Part shown: piece by piece, positions 10,069 through 19,980 of the stretch
Layout: each line of letters opens with the position of its first letter
Position numbering within the stretch: position 1 is the stretch's first letter
From: Deltaproteobacteria bacterium
GTDB taxonomy: Bacteria; Myxococcota_A; UBA9042
Direction of reading: 5' to 3'
NCBI GenBank assembly: GCA_016875335.1
Contig: VGRO01000006.1
Span: 1-64,000 of the forward strand
DNA: 64,000 bases
The notes under the pieces: generated by a model
What the model was told of the DNA's origin: nothing
Database searches by the model: none
The model's input: only the letters and a program-made list of their open reading frames with translations
Program-made: the position numbers and the translations under genes

Positions 10069-10602
10069 GTGCACGCAAGCCCCTTGGACAGCCCGCCCGA
10101 ACCCGCACTGGTCCCATTGCGGCTGGTCGTCAACGGCGAGGCCCGCGAACTGCGCGTCCAGCCGATGCGCCGCCTGCTCGACGTGTTGCGCCTCGACCTC
10201 GGCCTGACGGGCAGCAAAGAAGGCTGCGGAGAAGGCGAGTGCGGCGCCTGCACGGTGCTCGTCGATGGCAGTCCGGTCAACGCATGCCTGATTCCGGTCG
10301 TCCAGTGCGACGGCGCAACCATCGTCACCATCGAGGGGTTGGCGCAACACGGCGGCATGCGCGCCATCCAGCGGGCGTTCGTCCGCTGCGGCGGCGCCCA
10401 GTGCGGCATCTGCACGCCGGGCATGGTGGTCACGGCATCGTGGCTCGTCGATACCCACGTCGGCAAGCCGCTGCCCGAGGTCGCCATCCGCGAACACCTC
10501 GCCGGCAATCTGTGCCGCTGCACCGGCTACGGACAAATCGTCGACGCCGTGGTCGAGGCGCTCAACGAGGAGACCGCCGCCGCGGCCGGGAGCGCGCGAT
10601 GA
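10069..10602 (+). CDS. (2Fe-2S)-binding small subunit of a xanthine dehydrogenase/CO-dehydrogenase-type molybdoenzyme
   Basis: CGEGECGACTVLVDG and CGICTPGM...NLCRCTGY motifs; GTG start chosen. Confidence 0.85.
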   Translation: MHASPLDSPPEPALVPLRLVVNGEARELRVQPMRRLLDVLRLDLGLTGSKEGCGEGECGACTVLVDGSPVNACLIPVVQCDGATIVTIEGLAQHGGMRAIQRAFVRCGGAQCGICTPGMVVTASWLVDTHVGKPLPEVAIREHLAGNLCRCTGYGQIVDAVVEALNEETAAAAGSAR

Positions 10603-11468
10603 CCCCGACTGCGCCCGCCGTCGTCCGGCCCCGCGACCTGGCCGACGCCCTTGAACGGCTGCGCGTTGCGGCTGGGGATGTCCCGCTGCGGCCCATGGCG
10701 GGCTGCACCGACGTGCTCGTGGACCTGCACTTTGGCAAGCCAGCGGCCCCAGCGTACCTCGATTTGTGGGCGCTGCGCGGTGAACTCGGCGGCCTGCGCT
10801 GGACCGGCGAGGGGCTGGAGATCGGCGCGCTGTGCACCTACGCCGACGCGCTGGGCAACGCGCGCTTTCGGGCCGAACTGCCCATGCTGGCCCAGGCTTC
10901 GGCGTTGGTCGGCGCCACGCAAATCCAGTTCCGCGGCACCTTTGCCGGCAATGTCGAGAACGGTTCGCCCGCCGCCGACGCTGCCCCAGCGCTGATGGCG
11001 CTGGACGCTCGGGTGCGGCTGATGTCCGCGGCGGGAGTGCGCGACATCGCGCTCGCCGAATACTACGCGGGCTATCGGCAAACCCAGCGGCGGCCCGACG
11101 AGATCATTGGCGCGCTGGTCGTCCCCGCCGAGCGCTTGGGGTGCCAAGGCCAGTGGATGCGCAAGGTCGGCACCCGCGCCTTCCAGGCCATCACCAAGGT
11201 CGGGTTGTGCGGCGTGTTCGGTTGGCGCGACGGTCGCCTTGGCGAGGTGCGGGTCGTCGCGGTGTCGATGGCGGCGGTGATCAAGCGCTGTCCCGCTATC
11301 GAGGGCTACCTTTCAGGCAAGGCGGTGCGGGACCTCGACCCGGCCGCCCTGCGCTCCGCCCAGGCCGCGGATCTGCGCCCCATCGACGACGTGCGCTCGA
11401 CCGCCGAATACCGCGCCGAGGTGTTCGCGCGGCTGGTTGAGCAGGCCGCGCGCGAAACTGCCGCCTGA
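10599..11468 (+). CDS. FAD-binding subunit of a xanthine dehydrogenase-type molybdoenzyme
   Basis: AGCTDVLVDLHFG, GATQIQFRGTFAGNVENGSPAAD motifs; ATGA overlap with the preceding gene. Confidence 0.85.
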   Translation: MTPTAPAVVRPRDLADALERLRVAAGDVPLRPMAGCTDVLVDLHFGKPAAPAYLDLWALRGELGGLRWTGEGLEIGALCTYADALGNARFRAELPMLAQASALVGATQIQFRGTFAGNVENGSPAADAAPALMALDARVRLMSAAGVRDIALAEYYAGYRQTQRRPDEIIGALVVPAERLGCQGQWMRKVGTRAFQAITKVGLCGVFGWRDGRLGEVRVVAVSMAAVIKRCPAIEGYLSGKAVRDLDPAALRSAQAADLRPIDDVRSTAEYRAEVFARLVEQAARETAA

Positions 11469-11480
11469 GGCGCACCCCAG

Positions 11481-12569
11481 ATGCCCGCAAAGGCCGAGCC
11501 CCCGATGGACGCAGAAGGCCAGCGCTTGCTGCTGCGCCTGCCGGACTTGGTCCGACCCAACGGCAAGCCCGCGGTGCTGGTCACCGTGTTTGCGGCCCAG
11601 GGCAGCGTGCCGCGGCGCCCCGGTGCGCGGATGGTGTGCCGCGACGGGCGCCTGCTGGCCGGCACCGTCGGTGGCGGTCACTTGGAAGACCAGGCGCTGC
11701 GCGACGCCAACTGGCCGAGCCGCGACAGCACCGCCGACGCCGACGACCCGGGCCCGCTCGCCACCGAAGTCCACGAAGAGGCGACCGAAACTGGCGCGAC
11801 CCGCAAGCTCATCCGCTATCCGCTTGGCGCCAAACTCGCGCAGTGCTGCGGCGGCGCAGTGTGGCTGCACTTCGAGGAAATCGACGCAGTGCGGGCCCAG
11901 GTCCTGGCCGACCACGTCCACGCTTGCGAGCGGTCTGGCGCGGCGTTCGAGACCGTGTTCGGCGACCGCGCGCTGTACGAATCGCCACGGCCCTTGCCGG
12001 TGGTGGTCATTTTCGGCGCCGGACACGTCGCGGCGGCGCTGGCCCGCGTGCTGCAGCCGTTGCCGTGGCGGGTGCTGGTCATCGACGAGCGTCCGGCCTG
12101 GGCCGACCCCGCGCGCTTCGCCCCCGGCACCGAGGTCGTGTGCGCCCAACCGCTCGGCATCTTGGCCGCGTGGGGATGGATCGGCGACGCTGCGCGCAAC
12201 TCCGTCGTGGCCCAGCGCGTGCAGGCCCCTGGCCGGCGCCTGCCGGTCGCGCCGCCGCTCGGTGCCACCCGCGCCCTGGTGATGACCCACGACCACGCGC
12301 TGGACCGCGACGTGGTCGAGGCCCTCCTGCTCGCGCAGTTCCGCTGTGGGGCGCCCATGCCGCGGCTGGCGTTCGTGGGCATGATTGGATCCAAGTCCAA
12401 AGTCGCGGCCACCCGCCAGCGCCTCGGCCGCCGCGGCGTGCCAGAGGCCGAGTTGCAGCGGTTGGTCGCACCCATTGGTCTCTTGGTGGATGGACGCCCG
12501 CTCGGCGGCAATGCGCCCGGAGAAATCGCCATCTCAGTTGCGGCGCAATTGTTGGCCCTGCATGGCTGA
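11481..12569 (+). CDS. xdhC: XdhC/CoxI family protein
   Basis: GSVPRRPGARMVCRDGRLLAGTVGGGHLE...YPLGAKLAQCCGGAV...VVIFGAGHVAAAL...FVGMIGSKSK. Confidence 0.85.
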   Translation: MPAKAEPPMDAEGQRLLLRLPDLVRPNGKPAVLVTVFAAQGSVPRRPGARMVCRDGRLLAGTVGGGHLEDQALRDANWPSRDSTADADDPGPLATEVHEEATETGATRKLIRYPLGAKLAQCCGGAVWLHFEEIDAVRAQVLADHVHACERSGAAFETVFGDRALYESPRPLPVVVIFGAGHVAAALARVLQPLPWRVLVIDERPAWADPARFAPGTEVVCAQPLGILAAWGWIGDAARNSVVAQRVQAPGRRLPVAPPLGATRALVMTHDHALDRDVVEALLLAQFRCGAPMPRLAFVGMIGSKSKVAATRQRLGRRGVPEAELQRLVAPIGLLVDGRPLGGNAPGEIAISVAAQLLALHG

Positions 12570-13137
12570 GCCCGTGGCCGGCGTGTTGCTTGCGGCTGGC
12601 CAAGGTCGCCGCGCAGGCGGTCCGAAAGCCTTGAAAACGGTGGACGGCCAGCCGTGGTGGCGCGTCCAGGCCAGCGCGATGGTCGCCGAATTGGGCTGCG
12701 TCGTGGCGGTGCTGCACCCCGATGCGTGGCCCGAGGCCGACGGCCCGTTGCTCGGCTGCATTGCGGTGACCGGCAATCCCGAAGCGCCACAGTTGGCGTC
12801 TCTTCAGTTGGGACTCGCGTTGCTGCCGATCGGCGCGGCGCTGGTCCTGCCCATCGACTGCCCGTGGCCGGGACCCGCGGTGGCCGCTGCCCTCGCCGAC
12901 CTGTCCGCGCAGACCGATGCGCTGGCGGTGGTGCCGGCGGTCGAAAGTCACGGCCAACTGCGCCGCGGCCATCCCGTTTGGCTGTCGGGCCCGGCGGTCG
13001 CCGCCGTGCTTGCCTTGGATCCGGCCACGGACCGCCTGGACCACTGGCTGGCCGCGCAGGGCGACCAAGTGGCAACCGTGGACGTCGGCGAACCCGCCGT
13101 CCTGGCCAACTTCAATGCCGATGGGGTTGGACGGTAG
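12562..13137 (+). CDS. MocA/MobA-like molybdenum cofactor nucleotidyltransferase
   Basis: VAGVLLAAGQGRRAGGPKAL N-terminus; overlaps xdhC; within ORF 12385-13137. Confidence 0.75.
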   Translation: MAEPVAGVLLAAGQGRRAGGPKALKTVDGQPWWRVQASAMVAELGCVVAVLHPDAWPEADGPLLGCIAVTGNPEAPQLASLQLGLALLPIGAALVLPIDCPWPGPAVAAALADLSAQTDALAVVPAVESHGQLRRGHPVWLSGPAVAAVLALDPATDRLDHWLAAQGDQVATVDVGEPAVLANFNADGVGR

Positions 13138-13268
13138 CCGCCGTTGCCGCGAGCGCCGGCCATCGCGCACCCAAGTTCGCCCGCACACCTTGCCCGCGGC
13201 CTCGCAGACCTTCACAATCCGCGCCCCCCCGGGCGTCCCGTGCGCCCCGCCCATCCGCTCGGAGCGCC

Positions 13269-14201
13269 ATGCAACCCGTCGCCGTCATCGACATTGGCTC
13301 CAACTCGGTGTGCCTGTTGGTGGTGGCGCGGTTGCGCGACGGCACGCTGTCGCCCGTGGCCAAGCACAAGCATGTGGCGCGGCTGCGCGATGCGCTCGAC
13401 GGCGAGGGCAAGCTGACCGCCGACGGCCTGCAGCGCTTCTTGGCAGCCCTGCATGAATTCGCCCGCGTGTTGGAGAACTGGCAGGTCGGCCGCGTGCGGG
13501 CCGTGGCGACGGCGGCCTTGCGCGCGGCGGGCAACGGCGACGAACTGGTCGAACTCGCCGAGCGCGAAACCGGCATCCACGTCGAGATCATCAGCGGTGC
13601 CGAAGAAGCGCGGCTGGCCTACCTGGGCGTGCGGCACGGCCTCGGCGCCGCGGCCAGTGGGTCGATCCTCTGCGCCGACGTGGGCGGTGGCTCGTCCGAG
13701 CTGCTGGTCGGCGACGCTGGCGCCGTCCTCGATTCGGTCAGCACGGCGCTCGGGGCCCTGGTGGTCGCACGGACGCTGTTGGGCCCCGACCCGGTCGGCT
13801 TTGCCCAGGTTGACAGCGCCCGCGCCGCGCTCAAGACCGCGTTCGCTGAACCCACGGCCGTCGTCGGCCGTCACCGCATCGACCTGGCCGTCGCCACCTC
13901 GGGCACCATCCAGCGGGTGGCGCGCATTGCGCAAGGCCTGGGCGGCCGCACCGTGGACGATGTGCACCGGACCGTGTTGACCCTGCCGCAATTGCAAATG
14001 GTCATCGACGCCCTGGCCACGGCCGAGAACCAGGAATCGCGCCTGAAGATCCCGGCCATGGACCCGTCGCGGGCCGACAACCTGCTGGGCGGGGCACTGA
14101 TTTTCGAGGCGGTGGCGGAGTTGCTGGGGCTCAAGGCCTGGACGGTGTCGATGGACGGGCTGCGGATGGGGGTGGTGAGCGAGTTGGCAGGGGTTTGGTA
14201 G
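13269..14201 (+). CDS. Ppx/GppA exopolyphosphatase/guanosine pentaphosphatase family protein
   Basis: AVIDIGSNSVCLLV...ATAALRAA...ISGAEEARLAYLGV...CADVGGGSSELL. Confidence 0.88.
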   Translation: MQPVAVIDIGSNSVCLLVVARLRDGTLSPVAKHKHVARLRDALDGEGKLTADGLQRFLAALHEFARVLENWQVGRVRAVATAALRAAGNGDELVELAERETGIHVEIISGAEEARLAYLGVRHGLGAAASGSILCADVGGGSSELLVGDAGAVLDSVSTALGALVVARTLLGPDPVGFAQVDSARAALKTAFAEPTAVVGRHRIDLAVATSGTIQRVARIAQGLGGRTVDDVHRTVLTLPQLQMVIDALATAENQESRLKIPAMDPSRADNLLGGALIFEAVAELLGLKAWTVSMDGLRMGVVSELAGVW

Positions 14202-14283
14202 GCGGGTGCAGCCGCGACCACACGATGCGAAGGAACGGGGCTTGTGTGCGCACGAGCGTCGCAGATGTGCCGGCCTGCGCGCT

Positions 14284-14744
14284 TCAACGCCCTGCCGCCA
14301 GTTTCCTCCGCAACGCCCTCGCATCCCGCCGATCCTGCGGCCTCGCAGCCGCTTGCTTCGCCGCGATCAGGTCCTGCAAGCCGATGACCTCGATGCTCAA
14401 ACCTTCCAAGTCCAGCGTCAACCGTCGTGGCCAAGCTTGCGCGAAATCGATTCCGGGAATCGACTGCAACAGGTCGATGCGCAATGGCGGTTGGCCCAGC
14501 CACACCACATCGTCCGGACCGGCATCGCGCATGGCCGCCACCACCGCATCGGGCGCGCCAAACTCCTGCAGCGCCAGCGTGCACCGATCACGGTTCTCGG
14601 GCGTGGCGTCGATCAGCAAGTCGATGTCCTTGGTGAACCGCGGCACATCATGGGCGCCGACTGCGTACCCGCCGACCACCAGGTACTGGACGCCCTGCGC
14701 TGCGAACGCCTCCAACAGATCGGCAAAGTCCCGCGGAATCTTCA
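14284..14744 (-). CDS. Nucleotidyltransferase-fold protein (MNT/AbiEii-like)
   Basis: LLEAFAAQGVQYLVVGGYAVGAHDVPRFTKDIDLLIDATPEN...DLIAAKQAAARPQDRRDARAL; start ATGAAGATTCCG approximate. Confidence 0.75.
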
Positions 14745-14929
14745 TCCGTGCCTCGCATCGCCAGCCAATCGATCGCCGCCTGCAACGTCGCAGCGAAGCG
14801 CTGTGCGGGGTCCGCGTCGGCCCAGAAGGCAAGGTCCATCGCGCGGGCCTCGGCCCAACCGTGCGCGACGCCACCCTGCCAGTGGGCGCGGCGCTCGCGG
14901 GCAGCAGCAGAGAGTGACGAGGACGACAT
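14648..14929 (-). CDS. Small protein overlapping the nucleotidyltransferase gene; candidate partner/antitoxin
   Basis: MSSSSLSAAARERRAHWQGGVAHGWAEARAMDLAFWADADPAQRFAATLQAAIDWLAMRG; overlaps the start of the downstream ORF. Confidence 0.5.
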   Translation of the reverse strand: MSSSSLSAAARERRAHWQGGVAHGWAEARAMDLAFWADADPAQRFAATLQAAIDWLAMRGTDEDSAGLCRSVGGVRSAGRPVPGGRRVRSRRP

Positions 14930-15131
14930 GACCAGTTCCAACGCGCCGATGCGCCCTGCCATCCTATCACGAATCGCGGGCGAACCGTACTACCGCGATC
15001 GGTAGGGGGCGCGGATCGCAAAATGGGGTCTGGCTCCGACGGGCGGAGATCGCCGTCGTGCGAGGCCGCGGCCACGCAACGACGCCCTGGCGGGCGAGAC
15101 GGGCAACTGGACGGGCATGGGGTTGGGCGCG

Positions 15132-15150
15132 TCCGGCCTCGAAGGCCGGA
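15132..15150. terminator. Strong stem-loop downstream of 15204-16202
   Basis: TCCGGCCT-CGA-AGGCCGGA, 8-bp perfect stem; no clear U-tract. Confidence 0.35.
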
Positions 15151-15203
15151 CCGGGCCCTTCGTCCACTTTCCCCGCCAAATCCACCCGAAAAGTCGCCAG
15201 TCG

Positions 15204-16202
15204 CTACTTTGCACTCTTCGCCAAACAAGCCCCGCTCTGGCACACCACCACCGGCTCGCCGCCGACCACGGGCTTGCCATCCTCGGCGACCATCGGCTTG
15301 GCGAGGCAGTCACAAATGGCGGCCTGCGCAGCGCACTTGGCCTCGGCGGCGCTGAAGGTCGATAGCGAAGCCTTGGTGACGGCGGTCGCCATCTGGCTGC
15401 CGCAGCAGTCCACGGTGCGCGGGATCCACGCACAGTCGGCGTTGCTGCCGCACCACTTGAAGGGCTTGGGCTCTTGAAGCCCATTGCTGGTGCAGACCAT
15501 CTGGCCGCCGATGACGTAGGTCATGCACTTGCCGCTGGCGCACTTGACGGCGATGGGGTTGACGCCGGCGCTGTAGCCGTCTTCGGCCAGGGTCGGTTGG
15601 CCGGCGCAGCCGCACGGCGGGTATTGGTCGCCGCAGATCTTCTCGGCGGCCTCGAACGCGGCCTTGTCGGTGGTGGCGAGGCCCAGCGCAATCAACGAAC
15701 CGCAGCAGTTGACCTGGTGCTGGGCGACGAAGCAATCGCTGTCGGCGCCGCACGCCTTGCTGAAGGTGGGGAACGCGAACTCAGCCCCGGTGCACTGGAC
15801 CTTGGGCGGCGGTGCGGCGTCGGGGGCGGCGGCATCGGCGGTGGGCGCGTCGGTGGCGGCGAGGTCGGGGCCGACGGGGGCGTCGACGGTTCCGGCCTCG
15901 GCGACGGCATCGGCTGGCGGGGCGACCTCGGCCTTGACGTCGGCAGCGGCGGTTTCGGCCACGGCATCGGGTGCGCTGCCGGGGTCTTGCGCGGCGTCGG
16001 CACCAACCGCGGCATCGCCGGTGGTCGGGGCGTCGCCTACGGTGTCGGTGGCCGGCCCGCTGTCGGCGCTGGCATCGGCCTTGGCGACCGATCCACCGTC
16101 GCTGGCGGTGGCGTCGACGCCGGCAGCGGTTCCGGCCGGGGCGGCGGTGCAGGCGGCAGCGGATGCAAAGGCGAGGGCGAAGGGCAGGGCAAACGGGCGC
16201 AT
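15204..16202 (-). CDS. Cys-rich surface lipoprotein, hypothetical
   Basis: MRPFALPFALAFASAAACTAAP lipobox; Asp/Ala linker; two duplicated NCCGS/DCCGS Cys-rich modules. Confidence 0.75.
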   Translation of the reverse strand: MRPFALPFALAFASAAACTAAPAGTAAGVDATASDGGSVAKADASADSGPATDTVGDAPTTGDAAVGADAAQDPGSAPDAVAETAAADVKAEVAPPADAVAEAGTVDAPVGPDLAATDAPTADAAAPDAAPPPKVQCTGAEFAFPTFSKACGADSDCFVAQHQVNCCGSLIALGLATTDKAAFEAAEKICGDQYPPCGCAGQPTLAEDGYSAGVNPIAVKCASGKCMTYVIGGQMVCTSNGLQEPKPFKWCGSNADCAWIPRTVDCCGSQMATAVTKASLSTFSAAEAKCAAQAAICDCLAKPMVAEDGKPVVGGEPVVVCQSGACLAKSAK

Positions 16203-16380
16203 GGTGGACCTCCGATGGCGCGGGCAGTGTAGCCCTGGCCGTCGGCGGGCGCCAGCGGAGAAAACCAGGCCGTGCTCAAGTGTCCTGAAACACCTCATTG
16301 CAGAAAATAACCACACACACAGCCGGCACTGCCAAAACCAATCGCTATGCATTTCAAGACCGTGCACGCCGCACGCACAG

Positions 16381-16397
16381 TTGGCACGGCCTTTGCA
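16381..16397 (+). promoter_or_regulatory. Sigma-54 (-24/-12) promoter candidate
   Basis: TTGGCACGGCCTTTGCA matches YTGGCACGRNNNTTGCW at every position; ~90 bp upstream of the 16487 ATG. Confidence 0.65.
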
Positions 16398-16486
16398 CAC
16401 GCGCAAGCCGGCGGGCCCTGTCCTCGATTGCCGGTAGCGCCAAGGCGGCGCGCTGGCAGCCCGGGTGGGCCCGCGGGGAGGTCGCC

Positions 16487-19400
16487 ATGGCACTGTCACG
16501 CTCCAGGTTGTCGTCGTTCGGTCGCGCGGTCGCCGCGCGCGGGCCTTGGTTCGGGTTGTGGGCGCTCGGTGCCTTGGCGGTCGGCTGCGCCGACGAAGCG
16601 CCCTCGGCCGGCGGCAGTGCCGCGGGCTTCTCGCAAGGCGGGGCAGTGGGCAGCGACACGAGCGCGGGCGGGTCAAGCGGGGGCGGCGGCGACAGCAGCG
16701 CGTCGAGCGACGCCAGCTCCGGCTGGTCCAACGACAGTGGCACTGGCGCCAGCGACGCCGCGGCGGAGGAAACCAGCGCGCCATGGGCATGGGACGCCGC
16801 GACCGCCGCAGATACCGCAGTTGCGGACGTCGGCGGCCTTTGGGGCGCGGATGCAGCCGAAGCCGGCGGTGGCTTTGAACCCAGCGACGACAGCGCCGCC
16901 GCTGCAGACGCCGCGGCCGCCGACCTGCCCGCCGCGACCCCGGGCGACGTCGACGGCAACACCCTGCAAGTGTGGAGCCAACAGGTGGACTCGGCGCAGT
17001 TCGCTCAAGTTGTGTCGGGCAGCAAGAAACTGCAACTGGTGGACCTGCGCGTGACGGTCCAAGTCGAAGGGCTGCGGGTGCGCACGCTTGTCGACCACAT
17101 CTACAAGAACCCGCACCCGAACGTGACCGAGGCGACGTTCCGCTACGCGCTGCCGGCGGACTCGTCGGTGTCGTACTACGCGATGTTTGCCGGCGAGCCC
17201 AACGCGACGCCGCAGTTCTTCGGCCCCAAGTCGCCACTGTTGGGCAAGGACGACGAACAGGTCGCCGCCGCGGCCCCCGAAGAGGTCGGGCTGAATGCCG
17301 ACCCGGACCACTGGGGCAAGCTGATGGAAGCCAAGGTCGCCGAACAGGTCAAAGCGACCGTCGCCTATGAAACCGAAATCGCCAAGAAGATCGACCCGGC
17401 CCTGGGCGAGGTCGTCGGCGCCAACACCTTCCAGGCCAAGGTCTATCCGATCCCGGCCAACGGCTACAACCGGGTGCTCATCGCCTACGAGCAGACGCTG
17501 CCGCGCGTGCCCACCGGCCTGCGCTACACCTTTGCCCTGCCCAAGGCCGACCCGAACAAGCCGCAGGCGCTCGCCGGCACGTTCCAGTTCACCATGCTGG
17601 CCAAGGCTTCCGGCGTCGCCAGCCAGAAGTGGATCGGCACTGTCGAGGGCGGCGCCAGCGAAAAGTCGAGCAAGAGCGCGACTGTCACCAAGCTGGAGTT
17701 CAAGGGCGCGTCGCCCGGCGGCATGTTGGCGTGGGATTTCCAGGCGGCCCAGGGCAGCGCCGAAGCCGACGTGTTGACCGGCACCGACCCGACCGTCGGC
17801 GGCAGCACCTATGCGCTGGTGCGCATCCAGCCCAAGCTCGACGACCTCGCCAAGACCAAAGCCTACGCCAAGCGCGCGGTGGTGGTCCTGGACACCTCGC
17901 GGTCCGAAAACCTGCGCTTCAACAGCGAGGTGGCGCTTTTCAAGGCCATCCTCGAAGCGTCGCCCGCGACCGAACAGTTCAACATCGTGACCTTTGACGC
18001 CGGCGCGCGCTGGCTGCAGAGCGACTGGTTCGCCAACACCGCGCAGGGTCGACAGGCCGCACTCAACGCTCTAGACAACGTGATCCTGGAAGGCAGCACC
18101 GACTTCTCTGCGGCGCTGCGGGCGCTGGCCAAGCCGCCGGTTGCACCTCCAGCCGACAAGGCCCTCGACGTGTTCGTGTTGTCCGACGGCGACGTCAACT
18201 GGGGCGACACCACGCTGTCGTCGCTGTGGGCGCGCTATCTGGCCGAGACGCCGTGGCAAGCCCGCTTCTTCTCGTACCGCATCGGCATCGGCCCTGACAA
18301 CACGGCGCTGTACCAGACGCTGGCCCAGAGCGGCGGCGCGGTGTTCAACTGCCAGGGCGGGCTTGTCACGGGTTGTGCCACCGCCCACCAAGGGGCGGGC
18401 ATGCTGATTCAGTCGGTGGGTCTGCTGCCCAGTGGTGGCGCGCCGGCCGCGCTGGCCGATGTGGTCGTGTCGGGTCGCCAGGCGACGCTGTTTGCCGGGG
18501 CGAGCCTGCTGCTGGCGGCCCGCGTCAAGACCGCGGGTTCCGCCAAAGTGGTCGTGCAAGGCACGGTGCCCGGCCAAGGCAGCAAGACCGTCGAAATCCC
18601 GGTCGAATTGGCGCCGACCGGCCAACTGGCGGCGCGGGCCTGGGCCGAAATTGTGGTCGCGCAACTGCTCGACACCCACGACGCCAAGCTGGAGAAATAC
18701 GCCCTGGCCCTGTCGCAGCACTTCAAGATTGCCAGCGCGCTGTCGAGCTTTCTGGTGTTGGAGGGCGACGCGGCGTACAAGAAATACGGCATCACCGAAG
18801 AACTCGGCGCCCTCGGCAGCAAGGACGCCGAGACCATGATTGCGGCGTCGCTCAAGGCGGCCGGGGCGGCGTGGACGTCGTGGCACCAGATTGCCCAGGT
18901 CATCGACCTGTTCTCGCTGTGGAACCAAAACGGCAACCCAAAGGCGCTGCAAGACCTCAAGGTCAAGGTGCAAAGCCTGGTCCCCGACAGCGAATTGCAG
19001 GTGCCCGAGGCGACGCTGCAGATTCCCCTCTACTACGCCAAAGACGCACCTGAAGATTACGTCAAGCTGGCCAAGCAGACGACGGTCGATTTCAGCAACC
19101 CCAAGCCGTGGGTGGACGAGGCCGACCGCCGCCGCAACCTGGGCCAGACCGGCGCCGCCGTGCGCGCGCTATCCACGACAGTCGAGAACAAGGCCACCGA
19201 CGCCGAGGTGGCAAGGCTCGCCGGCTACCGCCTCAAGGCGTGGGGCGAAGGGCAAAGCGCCGCGGGCCTTTTCCTCGGCGTGCTCAAGAAGCGGCCGTTC
19301 GAGCCGCAGAGCTACCGCGACCTCGCCGGGTCGGTGCAGGGCAGTCGGCCCATGCTGGCGGCGCTGTTGTACGAGGCGGTGATGCTGGGTCAGTGGCAGC

Positions 19401-19906
19401 CCAAGTTCCTCAGCCTCAAGACCGTGGTCGGTGAGGAGTACGCACTGGCCATCACCGACGCGCTGACGGCTGGGGTCAAGCCTGACGCGGCCGCATTCCT
19501 CAAGGACCGCATGGCCAAGTGGAACCTGCAAGCCCCCAAGGGCAAGCTGCGCGTCACCATCACCTGGAACACCGACGCCACTGACATCGACCTGTGGGTC
19601 ACCGATCCGCTCGGCGTCAAGTGCTTCTACAGCAACAAGACCCTCCAGAGCGGCGGCAAACTCCTCGACGACCTGACCGGCGGCTACGGGCCAGAGCGCT
19701 TCCAGGCCGACAAGGTGATCACGGGCAAGTACCTGATCCAGGCTCACTATTTCGGCTCATCGGCCGTACAGGGGGTCCCAGAGACGTTCGTGAGCGCAGT
19801 GATCCTGACCGACATCGGCCTGCCCACCCAGAATACGCAGTACAGCAACGTGGTGCTCAAGGCCAAGAACGACGTCGCCACGCTCGCCGAGGTGTACTTC
19901 AAGTAG
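16487..19906 (+). CDS. VIT + vWA domain lipoprotein
   Basis: Signal peptide with LAVGC lipobox; VIT-like LRVTVQVEGLRVRTLVDHIYKNPHPNVTEATFRYALP; vWA-like RAVVVLDTSRSENLRFNSEVALFKAILEA. Confidence 0.8.
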   Translation: MALSRSRLSSFGRAVAARGPWFGLWALGALAVGCADEAPSAGGSAAGFSQGGAVGSDTSAGGSSGGGGDSSASSDASSGWSNDSGTGASDAAAEETSAPWAWDAATAADTAVADVGGLWGADAAEAGGGFEPSDDSAAAADAAAADLPAATPGDVDGNTLQVWSQQVDSAQFAQVVSGSKKLQLVDLRVTVQVEGLRVRTLVDHIYKNPHPNVTEATFRYALPADSSVSYYAMFAGEPNATPQFFGPKSPLLGKDDEQVAAAAPEEVGLNADPDHWGKLMEAKVAEQVKATVAYETEIAKKIDPALGEVVGANTFQAKVYPIPANGYNRVLIAYEQTLPRVPTGLRYTFALPKADPNKPQALAGTFQFTMLAKASGVASQKWIGTVEGGASEKSSKSATVTKLEFKGASPGGMLAWDFQAAQGSAEADVLTGTDPTVGGSTYALVRIQPKLDDLAKTKAYAKRAVVVLDTSRSENLRFNSEVALFKAILEASPATEQFNIVTFDAGARWLQSDWFANTAQGRQAALNALDNVILEGSTDFSAALRALAKPPVAPPADKALDVFVLSDGDVNWGDTTLSSLWARYLAETPWQARFFSYRIGIGPDNTALYQTLAQSGGAVFNCQGGLVTGCATAHQGAGMLIQSVGLLPSGGAPAALADVVVSGRQATLFAGASLLLAARVKTAGSAKVVVQGTVPGQGSKTVEIPVELAPTGQLAARAWAEIVVAQLLDTHDAKLEKYALALSQHFKIASALSSFLVLEGDAAYKKYGITEELGALGSKDAETMIAASLKAAGAAWTSWHQIAQVIDLFSLWNQNGNPKALQDLKVKVQSLVPDSELQVPEATLQIPLYYAKDAPEDYVKLAKQTTVDFSNPKPWVDEADRRRNLGQTGAAVRALSTTVENKATDAEVARLAGYRLKAWGEGQSAAGLFLGVLKKRPFEPQSYRDLAGSVQGSRPMLAALLYEAVMLGQWQPKFLSLKTVVGEEYALAITDALTAGVKPDAAAFLKDRMAKWNLQAPKGKLRVTITWNTDATDIDLWVTDPLGVKCFYSNKTLQSGGKLLDDLTGGYGPERFQADKVITGKYLIQAHYFGSSAVQGVPETFVSAVILTDIGLPTQNTQYSNVVLKAKNDVATLAEVYFK

Positions 19907-19980
19907 CGGTCCCTGGTTCGGGGGCGCGGCGCGCGGTCGTTGCCCCCGACCCAAGCCACACAGCCCGCAGCGAGGCCAAC

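Noticed and set aside
12654-14201. 515-aa ORF covering Ppx/GppA with a long N-terminal extension
   Set aside because: The extension is out-of-frame overlap with the MocA-like gene; homologous start MQPVAVIDIGSNS at 13269 is preferred.
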